DNA from: Scolanthus callimorphus
Lineage: Eukaryota > Cnidaria > Anthozoa > Actiniaria > Edwardsiidae
Reading direction: 5' to 3'
DNA length: 64,000 nucleotides
NCBI GenBank assembly: GCA_033964015.1
Contig: CM066914.1
Coordinates: 21,814,234-21,878,233, forward strand
The stretch's first letter is position 1. Every line of letters begins with the position of its first letter. Below, piece after piece: positions 1-11,735 of this stretch. Both the position numbers and the translations under genes were made by a program. Under the pieces are notes generated by a model. It had not been told where the DNA came from. It saw only the letters and a program-made list of their open reading frames with translations, and did no database searches.

Positions 1-845
1 TTGACTTCAATACATTTGCCAGGAACGCCTGACACTCCTGGCTGAATTTTAGTCGAGTTCCTAAAAATTTCAAACCACCCTATTTCGGTCAATAACCATC
101 TGATCAAGCCTATATTTAGATATTGTGCCAAACTTTTGATACTCTTTTTAATTATGTAATATTTGTTTTGATACTTCTAAAATCGAGTGACTTGAATTTT
201 AGCCCAAAAAGCCAGAAAATGCCGAATTTCCAAAAACACGTTTGACACAATATCTAAACATAGGCTTGATCAGATGGTTATTGACCGAATAACGGTGGTT
301 TGAATTTTTTAGGAACTCGGCTAAATTTAAGTCAGAAGTGTCAGGCATTCCTGGCGAAGTGAAATGCTTATTCTTGTTAAACTTTTTTTCTCGCCGAATT
401 TGTGATAACTGGAAACATGGTTTAAAAGATTTCCAATAACTGAATATTTTTTGTACCACGCTTTAGACGTCAAAATGATTGTATTCTGGTGTGTTGATCG
501 GATATCGATACTGATCGAGATCAAGTTGATACATTTTGCCAGGAACGCCTGACACTCCTGGCTGAATTTTAGTCGAGTTCCTAAAAATTTCAAACCACCC
601 TATTTCGGTCAATAACCATCTGATCAAGCCTATATTTAGATATTGTGCCAAACTTTTGATACTCTTTTTAATTATGTAATATTTGTTTTGATACTTCCAA
701 AATCGAGTGACTTGAATTTTGGCCCAAAAAGCCAGAAAATGCCGAATTTCCAAAAACGCGTAAAATAAAAAAGGTTTATGTCAAACTGTCGTGTAGGTAA
801 AGCATATTTCTTGTGTAAATCTGAACTGATTTAGTTCATATTCGA

Positions 846-975
846 TAAAGTTATAGCTGTGTGAATATTTTCACATGAGACATTGAGTGAGAGGTTTGTA
901 AGGCCTGATGAGATGAGGTCTGCTAAACCTCTCACTCATTGTCTCTTGTGAAAATATTCACACAGCTATAACTTT
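846..975. repeat. Hairpin core of foldback unit, copy 1
   Basis: Two arms of about 50 bp, from aaagttatagctgtgtgaat to its near-perfect complement, surround a short loop containing ggcctgatgagatgagg. The arms carry the octamer-like motifs gagtgagaggttt and aaacctctcactc. It lies at the centre of the 526-1483 palindrome. Confidence 0.85.
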
Positions 976-2359
976 ATCAAATTGCAACTAAATCATCTCA
1001 GATTTTCACAAGAAATACTACTTTATCTGCACAACAGTATGACATAATTTGTTTTTGTATTTTACGCGTTTTTGAAATTCAGCATTTTCCGGCTTTTTGG
1101 GCCAAAATTCAAGTAACTCGATTTTAGAAGTATCAAAACAAATCTTACATAATTAAAAAGAGTATCAAACGTTTGACACAATATCTAAACATAGGCTTGA
1201 TCAGATGGTTATTGACCGAATTACGGTGGTTTGAATTTTTAGGAACTCGACTAAATTTAAGTCAGAAGTGTCAGGCATTCCTGGCGAAGTGAAATGCTTA
1301 TTCTTGTTATACTTTTTTTTCTCGCCGAATTCGTGATAACTGGATCGAAACATGGTTTAAAAGATTTCCAATAACTGAATATTTTTGTACCACGCTTTAG
1401 ACGTCAAAATGATTGTATTCTGGTGTGTTGATCGGATATCGATACTGATCGAGATCAAGTTGAAAAAGTTAGAAGAACGCATTGACTTCAATACATTTTG
1501 CCAGGAACGCCTGACACTCCTGGCTGAATTTTAGTCGAGTTCCTAAAAATTTCAAACCACCCTATTTCGGTCAATAACCATCTGATCAAGCCTCTATTTA
1601 GATATTGTGCCAAACTTTTGATACTCTTTTTAATTATGTTATATTTGTTTTGATACTTCTAAAATCGAGTGACTTGAATTTTAGCCCAAAAAGCCAGAAA
1701 ATGCCGAATTTCCAAAAACACGTTTGACACAATATCTAAACATAGGCTTGATCAGATGGTTATTGACCGAATTACGGTGGTTTGATTTTTTTAGGAACTC
1801 GACTAAATTTAAGTCAGAAGTGTCAGGCATTCCTGGCGAAGTGAAATGCTTATTCTTGTTATACTTTTTTTTCTCGCCGAATTCGTGATAACTGGAAACA
1901 TGGTTTAAAAGATTTCCAATAACTGAATATTTTTTGTACCACGCTTTAGACGTCAAAATGATTGTATTCTGGTGTGTTGATCGGATATCGATACTGATCG
2001 AGATCAAGTTGAAAAAGTTAGAAGAACGCATTGACTTCAATACATTTTGCCAGGAACGCCTGACACTCCTGGCTGAATTTTAGTCGAGTTCCTAAAAATT
2101 TCAAACCACCCTATTTCGGTCAATAACCATCTGATCAAGCCTATAATTAGATATTGTGCCAAACTTTTGATACTCTTTTTAATTATGTAATATTTGTTTT
2201 GATACTTCTAAAATCGAGTGACTTGAATTTTGGCCCAAAAAGCCAGAAAATGCCGAATTTCCAAAAACGCCTAAAATAAAAAAAGGTTTATGTCAAACTG
2301 TCGTGTAGGTAAAGCATTATTTCTTGTGTAAATCTGAATTGATTTAGTTCATATTTGAT

Positions 2360-2488
2360 AAAGTTATAGCTGTGTGAATATTTTCACAAGAGACAATGAG
2401 TGAGAGGTTTGTCAGGCCTGATGAGATGAGGTCTGCTAAACCTCTCACTCATTGTCTCTTGTGAAAATATTCACACAGCTATAACTTT
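2360..2488. repeat. Hairpin core of foldback unit, copy 2
   Basis: This is the same hairpin as at 846-975 with one or two differences. It lies at the centre of the 2031-2988 palindrome. Confidence 0.85.
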
Positions 2489-3312
2489 ATCAAATTGCAA
2501 CTAAATCATCTCAGATGTTCACAAGAAATACTACTTTATCTGCACAACAGTATGACATAATTTGTTTTGTATTTTACGCGTTTTTTGAAATTCAGCATTT
2601 TCCGGCTTTTTGGGCCAAAATTCAAGTAACTCGATTTTAGAAGTATCAAAACAAATCTTACATAATTAAAAAGATTATCAAAAGTTTGACACAATATCTA
2701 AACATAGGCTTGATCAGATGGTTATTGACCGAATTACGGTGGTTGAATTTTTTAGGAACTCGACTAAATTTAAGCCAGAAGTGTCAGGCATTCCTGGCGA
2801 AATAAAATATTTATTCTTAGTTTTTTTCTCGCCGAATTCATGATGATAAAGGTTTAAAAGATTTCCAATAACCGGATATTCCTTTGTACCACGCTTTAGA
2901 CGTCAAAATGGTTGAAAAGTCTGGTGTTGATCGGATATCAATACTGATCTGATCGAGATACAAGTTGAAAAAGTTAGAAGAACGCATTGACTTAAAGACA
3001 TTTTGCCAGGAACGCCTGACACTCCTGGCTGAATTTTTGTCGAGTTCCTAAAAATTTCAAACAACCGTAATACCGTCAAAAACCATCTGATCAAGCCTAT
3101 ATTTAGATATTGTGTCAAACTTTTGATAGTCTTTTTAATTATTTAATATTTGTTTTGATACTTCTAAATCGAGTGACTTGAATTTGGTCCAAAAAGCCAG
3201 AAAATGCAGAATTTCCAAAAACACGTAAAATAAAGAAAGGTTTATGTCAAACTGTCGTGCAGGTAAAGCATTATTTCTTGTGTAAATCTGAAATGATTAG
3301 TTAATATTTGAT

Positions 3313-3434
3313 AAAGTTATAGCTGTGTGAATATTTTCACAAGAGACAATGAGTGAGAGGTTTGTCAGGCCTGATGAGATGAGGTCTGCTAAACCTCTCA
3401 CTCATTGTCTCTTGTGAAAATATTCACACAGCTA
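3313..3434. repeat. Hairpin core of foldback unit, copy 3, truncated
   Basis: This is a third copy of the hairpin core. The identity stops at about 3434 inside the right arm, after cacacagcta, and unrelated sequence follows. The right half of this palindrome is therefore missing and the array ends here. Confidence 0.8.
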
Positions 3435-3440
3435 CAATAT

Positions 3441-4511
3441 GAGTTTCCGGTTGCGTTCTTATTGGATGCGTCTAGCTTGTCTGCGCGTCCTCTTGAGCAC
3501 GTTGAGCAGCGTCCCTGTAATATAAGTACAAGTTCATTTTGACTGCGTGAGAGGGGCGAATATAGAGGTTCAAAATGTATTCATTTATTTACAAAATGTT
3601 CATTTACGAGGCTTTTGTCCTTATGAAACAAGCATATGGAAACAAACCGTTCTCTCATTTTGATATATTCTCTTTTTCCTCTCGCCTATCTCCCTTTAGG
3701 TTTCGCGCGTACTCCTGCGACCACAGAATCACCCAGCTGGGAGTTGCACCCAGTCCTCGCTGCACTGGCACAGTGCTGCGCATGCTCTGGTACACCACTG
3801 GATGTTTATTTTACATACTGCGGTATTGTCTTTCTACGCGATTTGACCTCTAAAACGTTTATGTTTCTATCAGCTATGTACAGACCGTTAAAAAATTATG
3901 GAAGGGAAGGTGGCAAATGAGAAAATAACTGAAGCCGTGTACAATTTTCGTATTTATTTTTTTCGCGTTAGTTTATGTTCATCTGATTAGCTGCAGATTT
4001 GGCTGTTATTTTTCAGCCAATCTAAGAGCGAGAAACGGACTACTTTTCGACAAAACTTGCACGTTTGAAAAGTTAACCTTCTTGAAAAAATCGTCACACT
4101 TCATGGATGGACGCAAATGGTAGTAATTTAATTCACAATTCAATGCATTATCTAATTCAGTATCACATGGTATCACGCTCAAGAGCATGAAAGCGTAAAT
4201 GAACATCGTAAATGTCTAAACTGTTTTATGCTATACCACCTCTAAAATAAATCTAATATAAAAAAAGACATCATCGCATTTCTCAAATTTACTCATAGAT
4301 TTGCTGATCAAGAGTATCGCCCAAGGTGATAAGTCATTTGACCAATCCGGATCGGCTGCGGAATTCCCAAGGGGGTGACTTCCGGGCCAGCTGTGTTTAC
4401 CAAAGGGATGAGTCATCAACGTGGGCTTATCCCCTTATAAAGACCCTAGCAATAGGATCTTAGTCCCACCCTTGGTTGCACTTCCGTGATCATTTTGTGA
4501 CGTCATCATTC
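3441..4511. other. Non-coding stretch, no gene recognised
   Basis: Open frames of up to 94 codons (for example 3575-3853 and 3636-3920, plus strand) overlap each other in two frames, have no recognisable domain and lack supporting splice structure. No repeat structure is evident. Confidence 0.5.
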
Positions 4512-4596
4512 TGATCTGTCAAATCCGCCTGATCCGTCGCTCGATCCGGAAGATATTTCATGTTTCTTCGGTAGTGAACCGGCCGTCTCCCTCTAC
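4512..4596 (+). repeat. Dispersed repeat, inverted partner at window end
   Basis: This segment, with gatctgtcaaatcc at its left end and ccggccgtctccctctac near its right end, recurs in inverted orientation at 63929-64000. The two copies differ at a few positions, so this is a dispersed family. Confidence 0.75.
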
Positions 4597-4690
4597 TCAG
4601 GCCAGTGACTAAGGCCACTTACCACCCCTCAAATAGAACATTTCATTATGACGTATTTTACTACGACTACCAGAAACCTTTGTGTTGTTG

Positions 4691-4806
4691 AAGAAAACAA
4701 ACTGATCAACCGTCGCAGAATTTGAAATTGCAGTATTTGTTTTCAGCGGTCAACTGGGAGTGTTAAGTCGAGTTAAGCAGCGACGGTTTGATCAGTTTGT
4801 ATTCTT
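4691..4806. repeat. Short inverted-repeat (hairpin) element
   Basis: The arms aacaaactgatcaaccgtcg and cgacggtttgatcagtttgt are near-complements separated by about 60 bp. The shape fits a small MITE. No coding content. Confidence 0.7.
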
Positions 4807-5771
4807 TACGGAAAAAATGGCCGCCGATAGAACTATTTCGCCGTTTTCGGCGACGCTTGTTGGGATCAGTTACGAATCTACGAGAATCGGTTGCTTTCGG
4901 AATGAAAGTACATCATAGGGTTGTTTGGAGAGATTTTCCCGGTTCGAGTGCTCCCTTACCAATTATAGTGTATAGGAAGGCAAGGTAAACCGATTTTTTC
5001 AAACTATACAGGGGCAATGCAGAAGACAAACACTTCTAACAGCCAGGCGAGTTTCGTGGATTTTTATTAATAATTTCTTACAAATTTCTCTCAAAAACGG
5101 AATCAGTTACTCAAAGTGGTGGTTTCAAAGAGCTCGTTCCCAGGGCTTTGAACAAAGTTGTAGTTCGTTCCAAGTGCGTTAATGCACCAGTAGCTTAAAA
5201 GCTACCACGACTGAGATTACGTTCACTCGTCAAGTAAACACTTCATTTTATTTCACCCAATATCATTCCCTTTTAGACCGGTCCTGCATGGGTATACCAC
5301 CGTGTAAGAACCGTTCCCAGAGGACACTTTTGTGTTTAGTTCTTATATCATCATGATTCGTTCTACTAAACAAAAGAAACTTTGTGACACAACTCGTGAA
5401 CAATACACAGGTTCTTACACGAAGGTCAAGCCGTCCTGAGGGCGATTATCATCAATTCTTAAATGGTTTTGAAATAAGGATTATCATCATTCTGGTGACA
5501 TGGTTATTTAACATGCGCAAGTGTCCCACATGGTTGTAGTTTGATGTAGTACACTTGTATGGAGCGCTCTCAAGGGCGTTGCGAGTGGGGGAGAGGGGCT
5601 CTTTTTTTGGTTCGGACTATTTTGGATCATGTTCATTTATATACATTGCTTCGTTCTATTTATGTTTTAAATATAACGAAGATAATAGTAATATAGTCAT
5701 GTCCCCCAAATTATAATCATCCTCATTTCAAGGCCATTTAACAATTGATGATAATGCTCATTTTAAGTTCG
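4807..5771. other. Non-coding stretch, nothing recognised
   Basis: There is no supported exon, RNA gene or long repeat here. One short frame (4788-4988, plus) has no family signature. Confidence 0.4.
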
Positions 5772-6035
5772 AGATCATGTTGGATATCTCGGGGTAGACC
5801 GTTCACATGGAGCTGATGCTGATCGAGACAACGTTACCCCTAGGGCTATCCCGACCTTGAAGACCGAGATATCTCGGGGCCCCGAGTTGTCTCGGTCGCA
5901 TGTGCACGGTTTGATTTCAACACAGAGAGATTGTATAGAAACTTGTCTCGGTCCGAGACAACTCGGAGAACCGAGATATCCCCCCCCCCCCCCCCCTCCC
6001 GAGATATCACGCCTCATGTGAATATACCCTTAGAT
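5772..6035. repeat. Motif-rich non-autonomous element (GATATCTCGG / TCTCGG words)
   Basis: The words gatatctcgg, gagacaactcgg and their complements recur many times in both orientations. The ends (about 5773 and 6030) are loosely inverted. A poly-C run of about 17 lies at 5981-5997. The 80-codon minus-strand frame across it is low-complexity and not a gene. Confidence 0.6.
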
Positions 6036-6534
6036 TAATTTTAGGTAAAAGAAAACGAGTTTAAATCCAAGTTGGCGCAACACGAAATCAAACTTGTTTC
6101 TTAATACTAAAATTACTCTAACGCATACAAGCAAGCTAAAACTCCCGCGCCTACTGCTTTGGCGAATAGAAAACCATCACCTGCTTGATACAATTGGTAG
6201 GCTAATAAATATAAATAGATCAACTATATCTTTAATACAAAAAATGCACACAATGAAGGCTAACTTCTTGTGTATAGCACTGGTGTAATCCCTTTTGTTC
6301 GTGTAATTACTATCGCTATTGTTTCCAATAGGGATACTAGGACACTATTCAATCTACGGCATGATGTTGCTTCTGCTTAGTAATTGCAATAGCGAGGGAA
6401 TCAAGTGCGCAGGTAAGTACGAAATAAATTATATCATCACATGGCATTTCGCCGTGAACATGAAGTCATTTTTAACAAATAGTGGTCTACCTGTGTTTTA
6501 TCATGGGAAATGACGGTAAGACAGGGACGGCGGA
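6036..6534. other. Non-coding stretch, nothing recognised
   Basis: Two short plus-strand frames of 64 codons (6094-6288 and 6319-6513) show no domain, no flanking splice sites that extend them and no unusual composition. I do not call a gene. Confidence 0.4.
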
Positions 6535-6692
6535 ACAGTTTAGTTTTCAAATTGGGTGGGGGGGGGGAGGGGGGGCTCATTAGTAAGATTGTATGGCAAG
6601 ATGCGGTGGGGGGGGGGGGGGGGCTGAGTTTAGAGAAAATGTATGAAAACTTGGTGAAATTTGGGGTAGCCCTCCCGCCTCCGCAATCCCTG
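6535..6692. repeat. G-run element with overlapping spurious frames
   Basis: Two G-runs (about 6556-6576 and 6607-6623) lie in a purine-rich segment. Frames on both strands (plus 6510-6695, minus 6437-6739) exist only because the sequence is low in complexity. Confidence 0.5.
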
Positions 6693-6804
6693 TAAGATGG
6701 CAGAAATAATTCAGTGTCATAGCCGGGTCGGAAAGGCAAGCCTGAAATCCTCTCTAGAATTCATAAATCCTCTCTTTTTTCACTTTGCAAAGTTATCATA
6801 CAAA

Positions 6805-7038
6805 GGCCGCCACACCACACCGGCCGATACCGACAGGACTTCTGTCGTAAGATTATCGCGCGCCGCCGCACACGAGACGACTTTTTGTCGGCGACGATTT
6901 GAAAATCAAACACGTTTGATATTAAAACAAGTGGACAAAAAAAAAACTTGTCGTAAGCTCGTCACGGGTCGCTACACACGAGCCGATCAGTCAAGATTTT
7001 TTTGTCTTGCGACGAACAATCGGCCCGTGTGTGGCGGC
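6805..7038. repeat. TIR element (GGCCGCCACAC ends) with CGACGA words
   Basis: The left end ggccgccacacc and right end gtgtgtggcggc are inverted. Inside, cgacga / tgtcg / tcgtcg words recur in both orientations, like the motif-rich elements at 5772-6035 and 15190-15860. It is a probable MITE. Confidence 0.65.
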
Positions 7039-7449
7039 AATAAGTGTACAGAGATGACGCTACCAATTTCAAGCCCATATTTACTTCTGACGATTTGTTT
7101 TCAAAGAATCATTTTTTTCATACAATCCGTGTCGGTCTTAAAATATAGAAAAATGTATGAAAAATATCTTTGTAGAAATAACAGTCCGGTCCGGAATGGA
7201 GATAACTTACAGGTTCCATTTGCCATCGCCATCTAATTGTACCCATGATGCAACAGAGAACGCCAACTCGTCCATTCGGCTCGAAGGACCATACCAAGGG
7301 TGTTTACCATTTGTCAAAAAATTCCGGACTCAAACCAGTTTGATTACCAAATACGGTAACCGAGCCGAAATAGAAATTAGCAAGCGCCATTCTACTCGAC
7401 ATTTCATCCGAGCCGGACTGAATGCTTTGTACCGTGGACGCCGATCAAA

Positions 7450-7900
7450 CCAACCGGTTGATCTCATTTTTACAAACGCTTCTGACAAAATTGTTTGCTC
7501 CGGTGTCTCTCATATCGGCATTAGCGATCATAGCTTAATCTATTTTATTCGTAAACTTTCAGCTGGCACCTCTTTTAGAGGTCATTCTACGATTACATAT
7601 AGAAATTTCAAGCACTTTGACCCTAATTGTTTTCGAGCTGATATAGCTTCACAGAATTGGGAGTGTATGAATGCGCTCAATGATCCGAATCGAATGTGGC
7701 ATGCTTGGAAGACCACTTTTACTAATGTTGTCGACAAGCACGCTCCTTTGCGCACGAGGCGAGCCAGGCACACAAATTCGCCTTGGATTACGCCAGAGCT
7801 AAAACAACGCATGCGCGATAGGGATATTCTTAAAATCAAAGCAATTCAATCTAAAACCCTTCTGATTGGTCCACTTTCAAAAGAGCTCGCAATTCTGTGA
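7450..7900 (+). pseudogene. LINE endonuclease C-terminus and linker, fragment
   Basis: The reading frame encodes the last part of an APE-type endonuclease, with the conserved motif around GISDHSLIYF, followed by a basic linker (residues around WITPELKQRM). It runs out at a TGA near 7899. The continuing protein (RNSVNEEIRRAK) is in the next frame, so a one-base change lies at about 7850-7870. The N-terminal catalytic residues of the nuclease are absent. Confidence 0.8.
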
Positions 7901-8919
7901 ACGAAGAAATAAGGCGTGCCAAGGAGACTCATTACAAGTCTGCTTTCCATGAACATGAGAAAAATATAAAAAAGACTTGGGGTATTATCAACGAGCTAAC
8001 CTCAAGAAAACAATGTCCTACTAATATTCAGGAGATAACTTGTAATGGCTCTCCGATATATGATTCCAAAGAAATAAGTGAAAGTTTTAATGACCACTTT
8101 GCAAGTATAGGCCCAAAGCTAGCTGGGGAAATCGCTTGTTCTCAGGATATTTCTCACTTGGATTATCTTTCAACTCAAGAGTCACAAGAGAGTTATCCTA
8201 ACTTTCAATTTAGCGTAACAAATCCAGCAACTGTAACTAATCTACTTTCAAAACTTTGCAAATCTAAAGCTACAGGTCTTGATAAAATCTCCGCCCGACT
8301 TCTTTGTTTGTGTCCCGATTTGATAGGAGAATCTCTTTGTGCTATTTTCAATTGCTCTATTGCAACGAGTATCTTTCCAGATGATTGGAAATGTGCAAAG
8401 GTCATCCCCCTTTTCAAAAAGGGAGAACGTAGAGATTTAAATAACTACCGCCCGATTTCGATCATTCCTGTTATCGCCAAAGTATTTGAGAGGATTATCT
8501 ATGATCAAGTACACAATTTCTTGATAGATAATAACATTCTCTCTAGTAATCAATCAGGTTTTCGTAATCTTCATTCCACGGTCACTGCCCTGTTGGAAGC
8601 AACAAACAATTGGGCCTATAATATTGACCGTGGGAATATCAACGCAGTTGTTTTCCTAGATCTCAAAAAGGCATTTGATACTGTAGACCATGAGTTTCTC
8701 CTATCAAAGCTTGATTCGTACGGATTTGGGAGAACTGCAAGTATCTGGTTTAAGTCGTATTTAAGAGAACGCAATCAAAAATGCTTTGTTAATGGGCATC
8801 TCTCTAGTAACCGTTCCCTTCTTTGTGGAATTCCGCAGGGGACAATCTTAGGCCCATTACTATTTCTTATTTTTATAAACAAATTGCCTTGTAAACTCCC
8901 AACCCCGTATGTATGCTGA
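7897..8919 (+). pseudogene. LINE reverse transcriptase, N-terminal two thirds
   Basis: RT fingers and palm are clear: KATGLDKIS, FPDDWKCAKVIPLFKKG, NNYRPISIIP, the LDLKKAFDTVDH motif carrying the first catalytic aspartate, and GIPQGTILGPLLF. The frame ends just before the YADD box, which lies in the next frame from 8909. The family is CR1/L2-like from motif order and spacing; the exact clade is not settled. Confidence 0.9.
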
Positions 8920-9739
8920 CGATACCCATCTAACTTTTGCAAGCAATAATGTTGATGATCTTGATCTCTACCTCAACGAAGACCTTGCGAACGTTAATAG
9001 ATGGCTTATCGCTAACAAGCTTACTTTAAACCAATCAAAAACCGAATATATGCTCATTGGGTCACGGCAACGCTTATCCACCCTTCAAAGGGCCCCAAAT
9101 CTGTCAATAGATGAAATTCCAATCAAGCAGGTTTCTCAGACAAAATCACTTGGTGTACACATCGACCAGAATCTAACCTGGAATGTGCACATTAAGGAAT
9201 TGACCAAGAAAATTGCTTCGGGGATCGGTGCTTTAAAGAGGGTGAGACCGTATGTGCCAGTTGCAACTTTACACTCAATTTATAACTCCCTAGTACAACC
9301 TCATTTCGATTATTGCAGCGTTGTCTGGGATAGTTGCAATATAACCCTTTCTACTAAACTACAAAAGTTGCAAAATCGAGCTGCAAGGGTTCTAACGTTT
9401 TCTAGCTATGACGCTAATGCCGATTGCTTGCTAGAGAGGTTAGGTTGGAAAAAACTCGAGTTGCAACGTAAATTCCACACTGCGGTCATGGTTTTTAAAT
9501 CGCGAAATAGCCTTGCACCTGACTACATGCGCTCTATGTTCGTTGACCGCGACAGCGTAGCCTCTTACACTCTGAGAGACACTGAGGGCAAACTGGCTAT
9601 CCCTAAGCCCCGCACCAATTATCTAAAAAATAGCTTTGGCTATAAGGGTGCGGTACTCTGGAATAGCCTTCCAGTCGATTTGCGAACAGCAAGTACTATT
9701 CAAAGTTTTCGAACGGGCTGTTCTGACTTCTTAGTTTGA
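8909..9739 (+). pseudogene. LINE reverse transcriptase, C-terminal third
   Basis: It starts with the catalytic YADD box (MYADDTHL) and continues through the thumb (QTKSLGVHIDQNLTW) and the C-terminal domain (HFDYCSVVWD, LQNRAARV, and WNSLPVDLR near the end) to a stop at 9737-9739. It joins the upstream frame by one frameshift at about 8900. The C-terminal domain is complete, so the copy was full-length at its 3' end when inserted. Confidence 0.9.
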
Positions 9740-9991
9740 ACATTTTAATAATTATCTAGTTGCACGGCTCTCGTGGAAATCAGGTGCTTTTATAAATAGA
9801 TTACTATATAACAGATTATTATTATTATTATACTTATTATGTAAATATTCACAATTTAGTATTCAATATCATTAGCTTAGTTTTTAAAAATCCTGTCGAG
9901 ACAACCGTGGTTAAATAAAGTATTACTACTACTACTACTACTACTTTTCCTTGAGAAATGGTAAGCACACCAGGGGGTAAAACGGTGACTA

Positions 9992-10806
9992 AGGTTACGG
10001 ACTACCTTCGTGGTAGTTTTTGTTAAAATGCCATAATTTCGCCAAAAAAAAGTCGCATCGTGACAAGTGATACCTCATTTTGAAGCTTGTTTCTTCTTCT
10101 CAACTATGAAAGCTTTTTTTTAATTTGATTAAACATAATTTTTTAGGGAGTTTCCTTTCCGACGCATCGGATAAAGTTTCGGGAGCTCCCCACACGCGGA
10201 TTTACGATGCTTTCGTTCTTTAAGGCTGGTTTCCATATAGTCGTATCTGTCTCATCAGTCGACCGTGAAACAATGGAAATCGGAATTATTCTTTTGTTTC
10301 ACGGTAGACTGATGAGACAGATACGACAGATAAGACTATATGGAAACCAGCCTTTAACAACATTTAACAATGGGCTTAGATGTGTTGTGAAAAACTGTGT
10401 TGGGGATTTTTGAAATCTTTAAAATAGCCGATTTTACAGCCAATTGTGTGTGCCCGCTAGATTTTTTTTGTTATTTTTAATATAAACATTATTTAAAAAA
10501 TCACAACTTAAAAAGGAGATCGAAGTTCCAAAATCCCCGACACGATTCTTTAGAACACATCTTCCACTAATATGGTGTCAATGAACGAAAATAGTGAATA
10601 TTCGCGAGGGTGGAACTCTATGAAACTGATGCACCAGGAAGAGAACTCCATGAAAAAATTGGGTTTTGTAAAATTAAATTAAATTATATACCATAGTTAA
10701 ACCCAGGACATAAGCTTTAAAATGAGTACCACTTGTAAAGATATGACCATTTTTCGTGAAATTATGCCTTTTAACGCAAAAGTATCCCGAAGGTAGTCCG
10801 TAACCT
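9992..10806. mobile_element. Non-autonomous DNA transposon, long TIRs, TA target site
   Basis: The ends are aggttacggactaccttcg and its complement. Similarity of the inverted ends continues imperfectly for about 130 bp (both arms contain cataatttcgcc/cataatttcacg and tcattttgaagctt/tcattttaaagctt). Both outer borders are flanked by TA (9990-9991 and 10807-10808), as expected for Tc1/mariner-type integration. No transposase is encoded. A smaller palindromic element sits inside at 10224-10352. Confidence 0.85.
10224..10352. mobile_element. Palindromic MITE nested in the 9992-10806 element
   Basis: The arms ggctggtttccatatagtc and gactatatggaaaccagcc are exact complements. The pairing continues inward through cgtatctgtctcatcagtc and gtttcacggt. 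It is flanked on both sides by TTTAA (10219-10223 and 10353-10357), a target duplication that contains TTAA. Confidence 0.85.
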
Positions 10807-10857
10807 TAATCCAGGCTCTACAAGAGGTAGCTGGTTTGCTAGCTAGTTCTGGTCTTT

Positions 10858-11380
10858 TCGACCTTGTCTCACTCAGACGCCATTTTGGTAGCCAGATTGG
10901 TCTACTGGAAATTCTACTTATAGTACTTATTTATACCAAAAGTAAACAACAACAAAGGAGCCGCTGACCGAGGCTCTTTATGAAATCCTCTCCCAACAAC
11001 CCAAATGTCCGTTTGCTCTACAAAACATGTTAATTTTAATCTATTACGATAGCCCAAAGTAAAATTACTACACCAAGAGCATTCCGGTTTATCCGGCTCG
11101 AAGGACCACTATGTTGTCTCTTGGTTCACAAAAGGCTGCTAATATGTCATGATATTAATCGCAATTGTATTTCGTAAAATAGAAAGTTGCTCTTGCTCTA
11201 TGGATGTCCGATTAGAAGAAAAATTTCGGCTCGATTTTGTTTTACTGACAAACTTGTATTGAGGATTAAGCTTGGATTTTCACATACCAGGCAAATCGAG
11301 CAAAAGGATGGGGCCATTATTTTTAAAACATGTGGCTAGTTAGGTCGGCGAGACACGGATTTTACCATTCTACACCCCCA
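10858..11380. other. Non-coding stretch with a repeat fragment
   Basis: The part 10858-10985 (gacgccattttggtagcc ... aaaggagccgctgacc) resembles the TTAA-flanked element at 63037-63262 and is probably a divergent copy. The rest shows nothing recognisable. Confidence 0.4.
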
Positions 11381-11614
11381 TTAGAGCTCTGCCACCATAC
11401 TGAAACCCAGCTAATCAAGTACATGGCCGATATTACTTCCATTAAGCCTCTGCTACCATACTCAAACCCAGCTAATCAAGTACATGGCCGACATTACTTC
11501 CATTAAGCCTCTGCTACTATACTCAAATCCAACTATTCAAGTACATGGCCGATATCACAGCCATTAAGCCTCTGCTACCATACTCAAACCCAGCTAATCA
11601 AGTTTTTGGCCGCG
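11381..11614. repeat. 61-bp tandem repeat, about 3.8 copies
   Basis: A 61-bp unit (containing ctaatcaagtacatggccga) starts at about 11384, 11445, 11506 and 11567. The copies are 85-95% alike and the last breaks off after aatcaagtttttggccg. It lies about 120 bp beyond the end of the LMBR1-like coding region, probably in its 3' UTR or just downstream. No coding meaning. Confidence 0.9.
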
Positions 11615-11735
11615 TATAGGCCATTCTGAGTGTGAGGCAACGCTAAATGAGGTCCTAGAAAAGACAACATTTTCTCCTTTTCACTAGCAAAGCAAAGACA
11701 TAAAATCATCTGCTTTATATTGCTCACTTATTTGT

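Larger units (their letters stand above)
1..3440. repeat. Tandem array of foldback (palindromic) repeat units
   Basis: One sequence recurs in alternating orientation. Forward arms (starting near the word gccaggaacgcctgacactc) begin near 1, 526, 1483, 2031 and 2988. Inverted arms (starting near tttgacacaatatctaaac) begin near 240, 1171, 1722 and 2684. Facing arms form palindromes of two lengths: about 957 bp with a hairpin core (526-1483, 2031-2988) and about 548 bp without it (1483-2031 and most of 1-526). The links between palindromes share a gatcggatatcgatactgat motif. Open frames here run through the repeat on the minus strand, show no family I recognise and are probably chance. The array starts before the window. 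This is a satellite-like or foldback-transposon array, and no autonomous partner is visible. Confidence 0.85.
7450..9945 (+). mobile_element. CR1/L2-like LINE, 5'-truncated and frameshifted
   Basis: The element keeps the C-terminal end of the endonuclease (GISDHSLIY near 7520), the connecting region, the whole reverse-transcriptase core and the C-terminal half. It ends at an AATAAA-containing tail and a (TAC)n microsatellite at about 9922-9944, typical of CR1/L2/Rex-type LINEs, which end in short tandem repeats rather than poly(A). The N-terminal endonuclease and ORF1 are missing; sequence before about 7450 belongs to another repeat. Two frameshifts (about 7850-7870 and 8895-8915) split the protein. 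It is a dead copy from 5'-truncated target-primed reverse transcription. Confidence 0.9.

Noticed and set aside
3575..3920. Two overlapping plus-strand frames of 92 and 94 codons
   Set aside because: They overlap in different frames, share no known domain, and have no splice or conservation support.
11381..11614. CRISPR-like array
   Set aside because: Repeats are directly adjacent 61-bp units without unique spacers, in a eukaryotic gene context.
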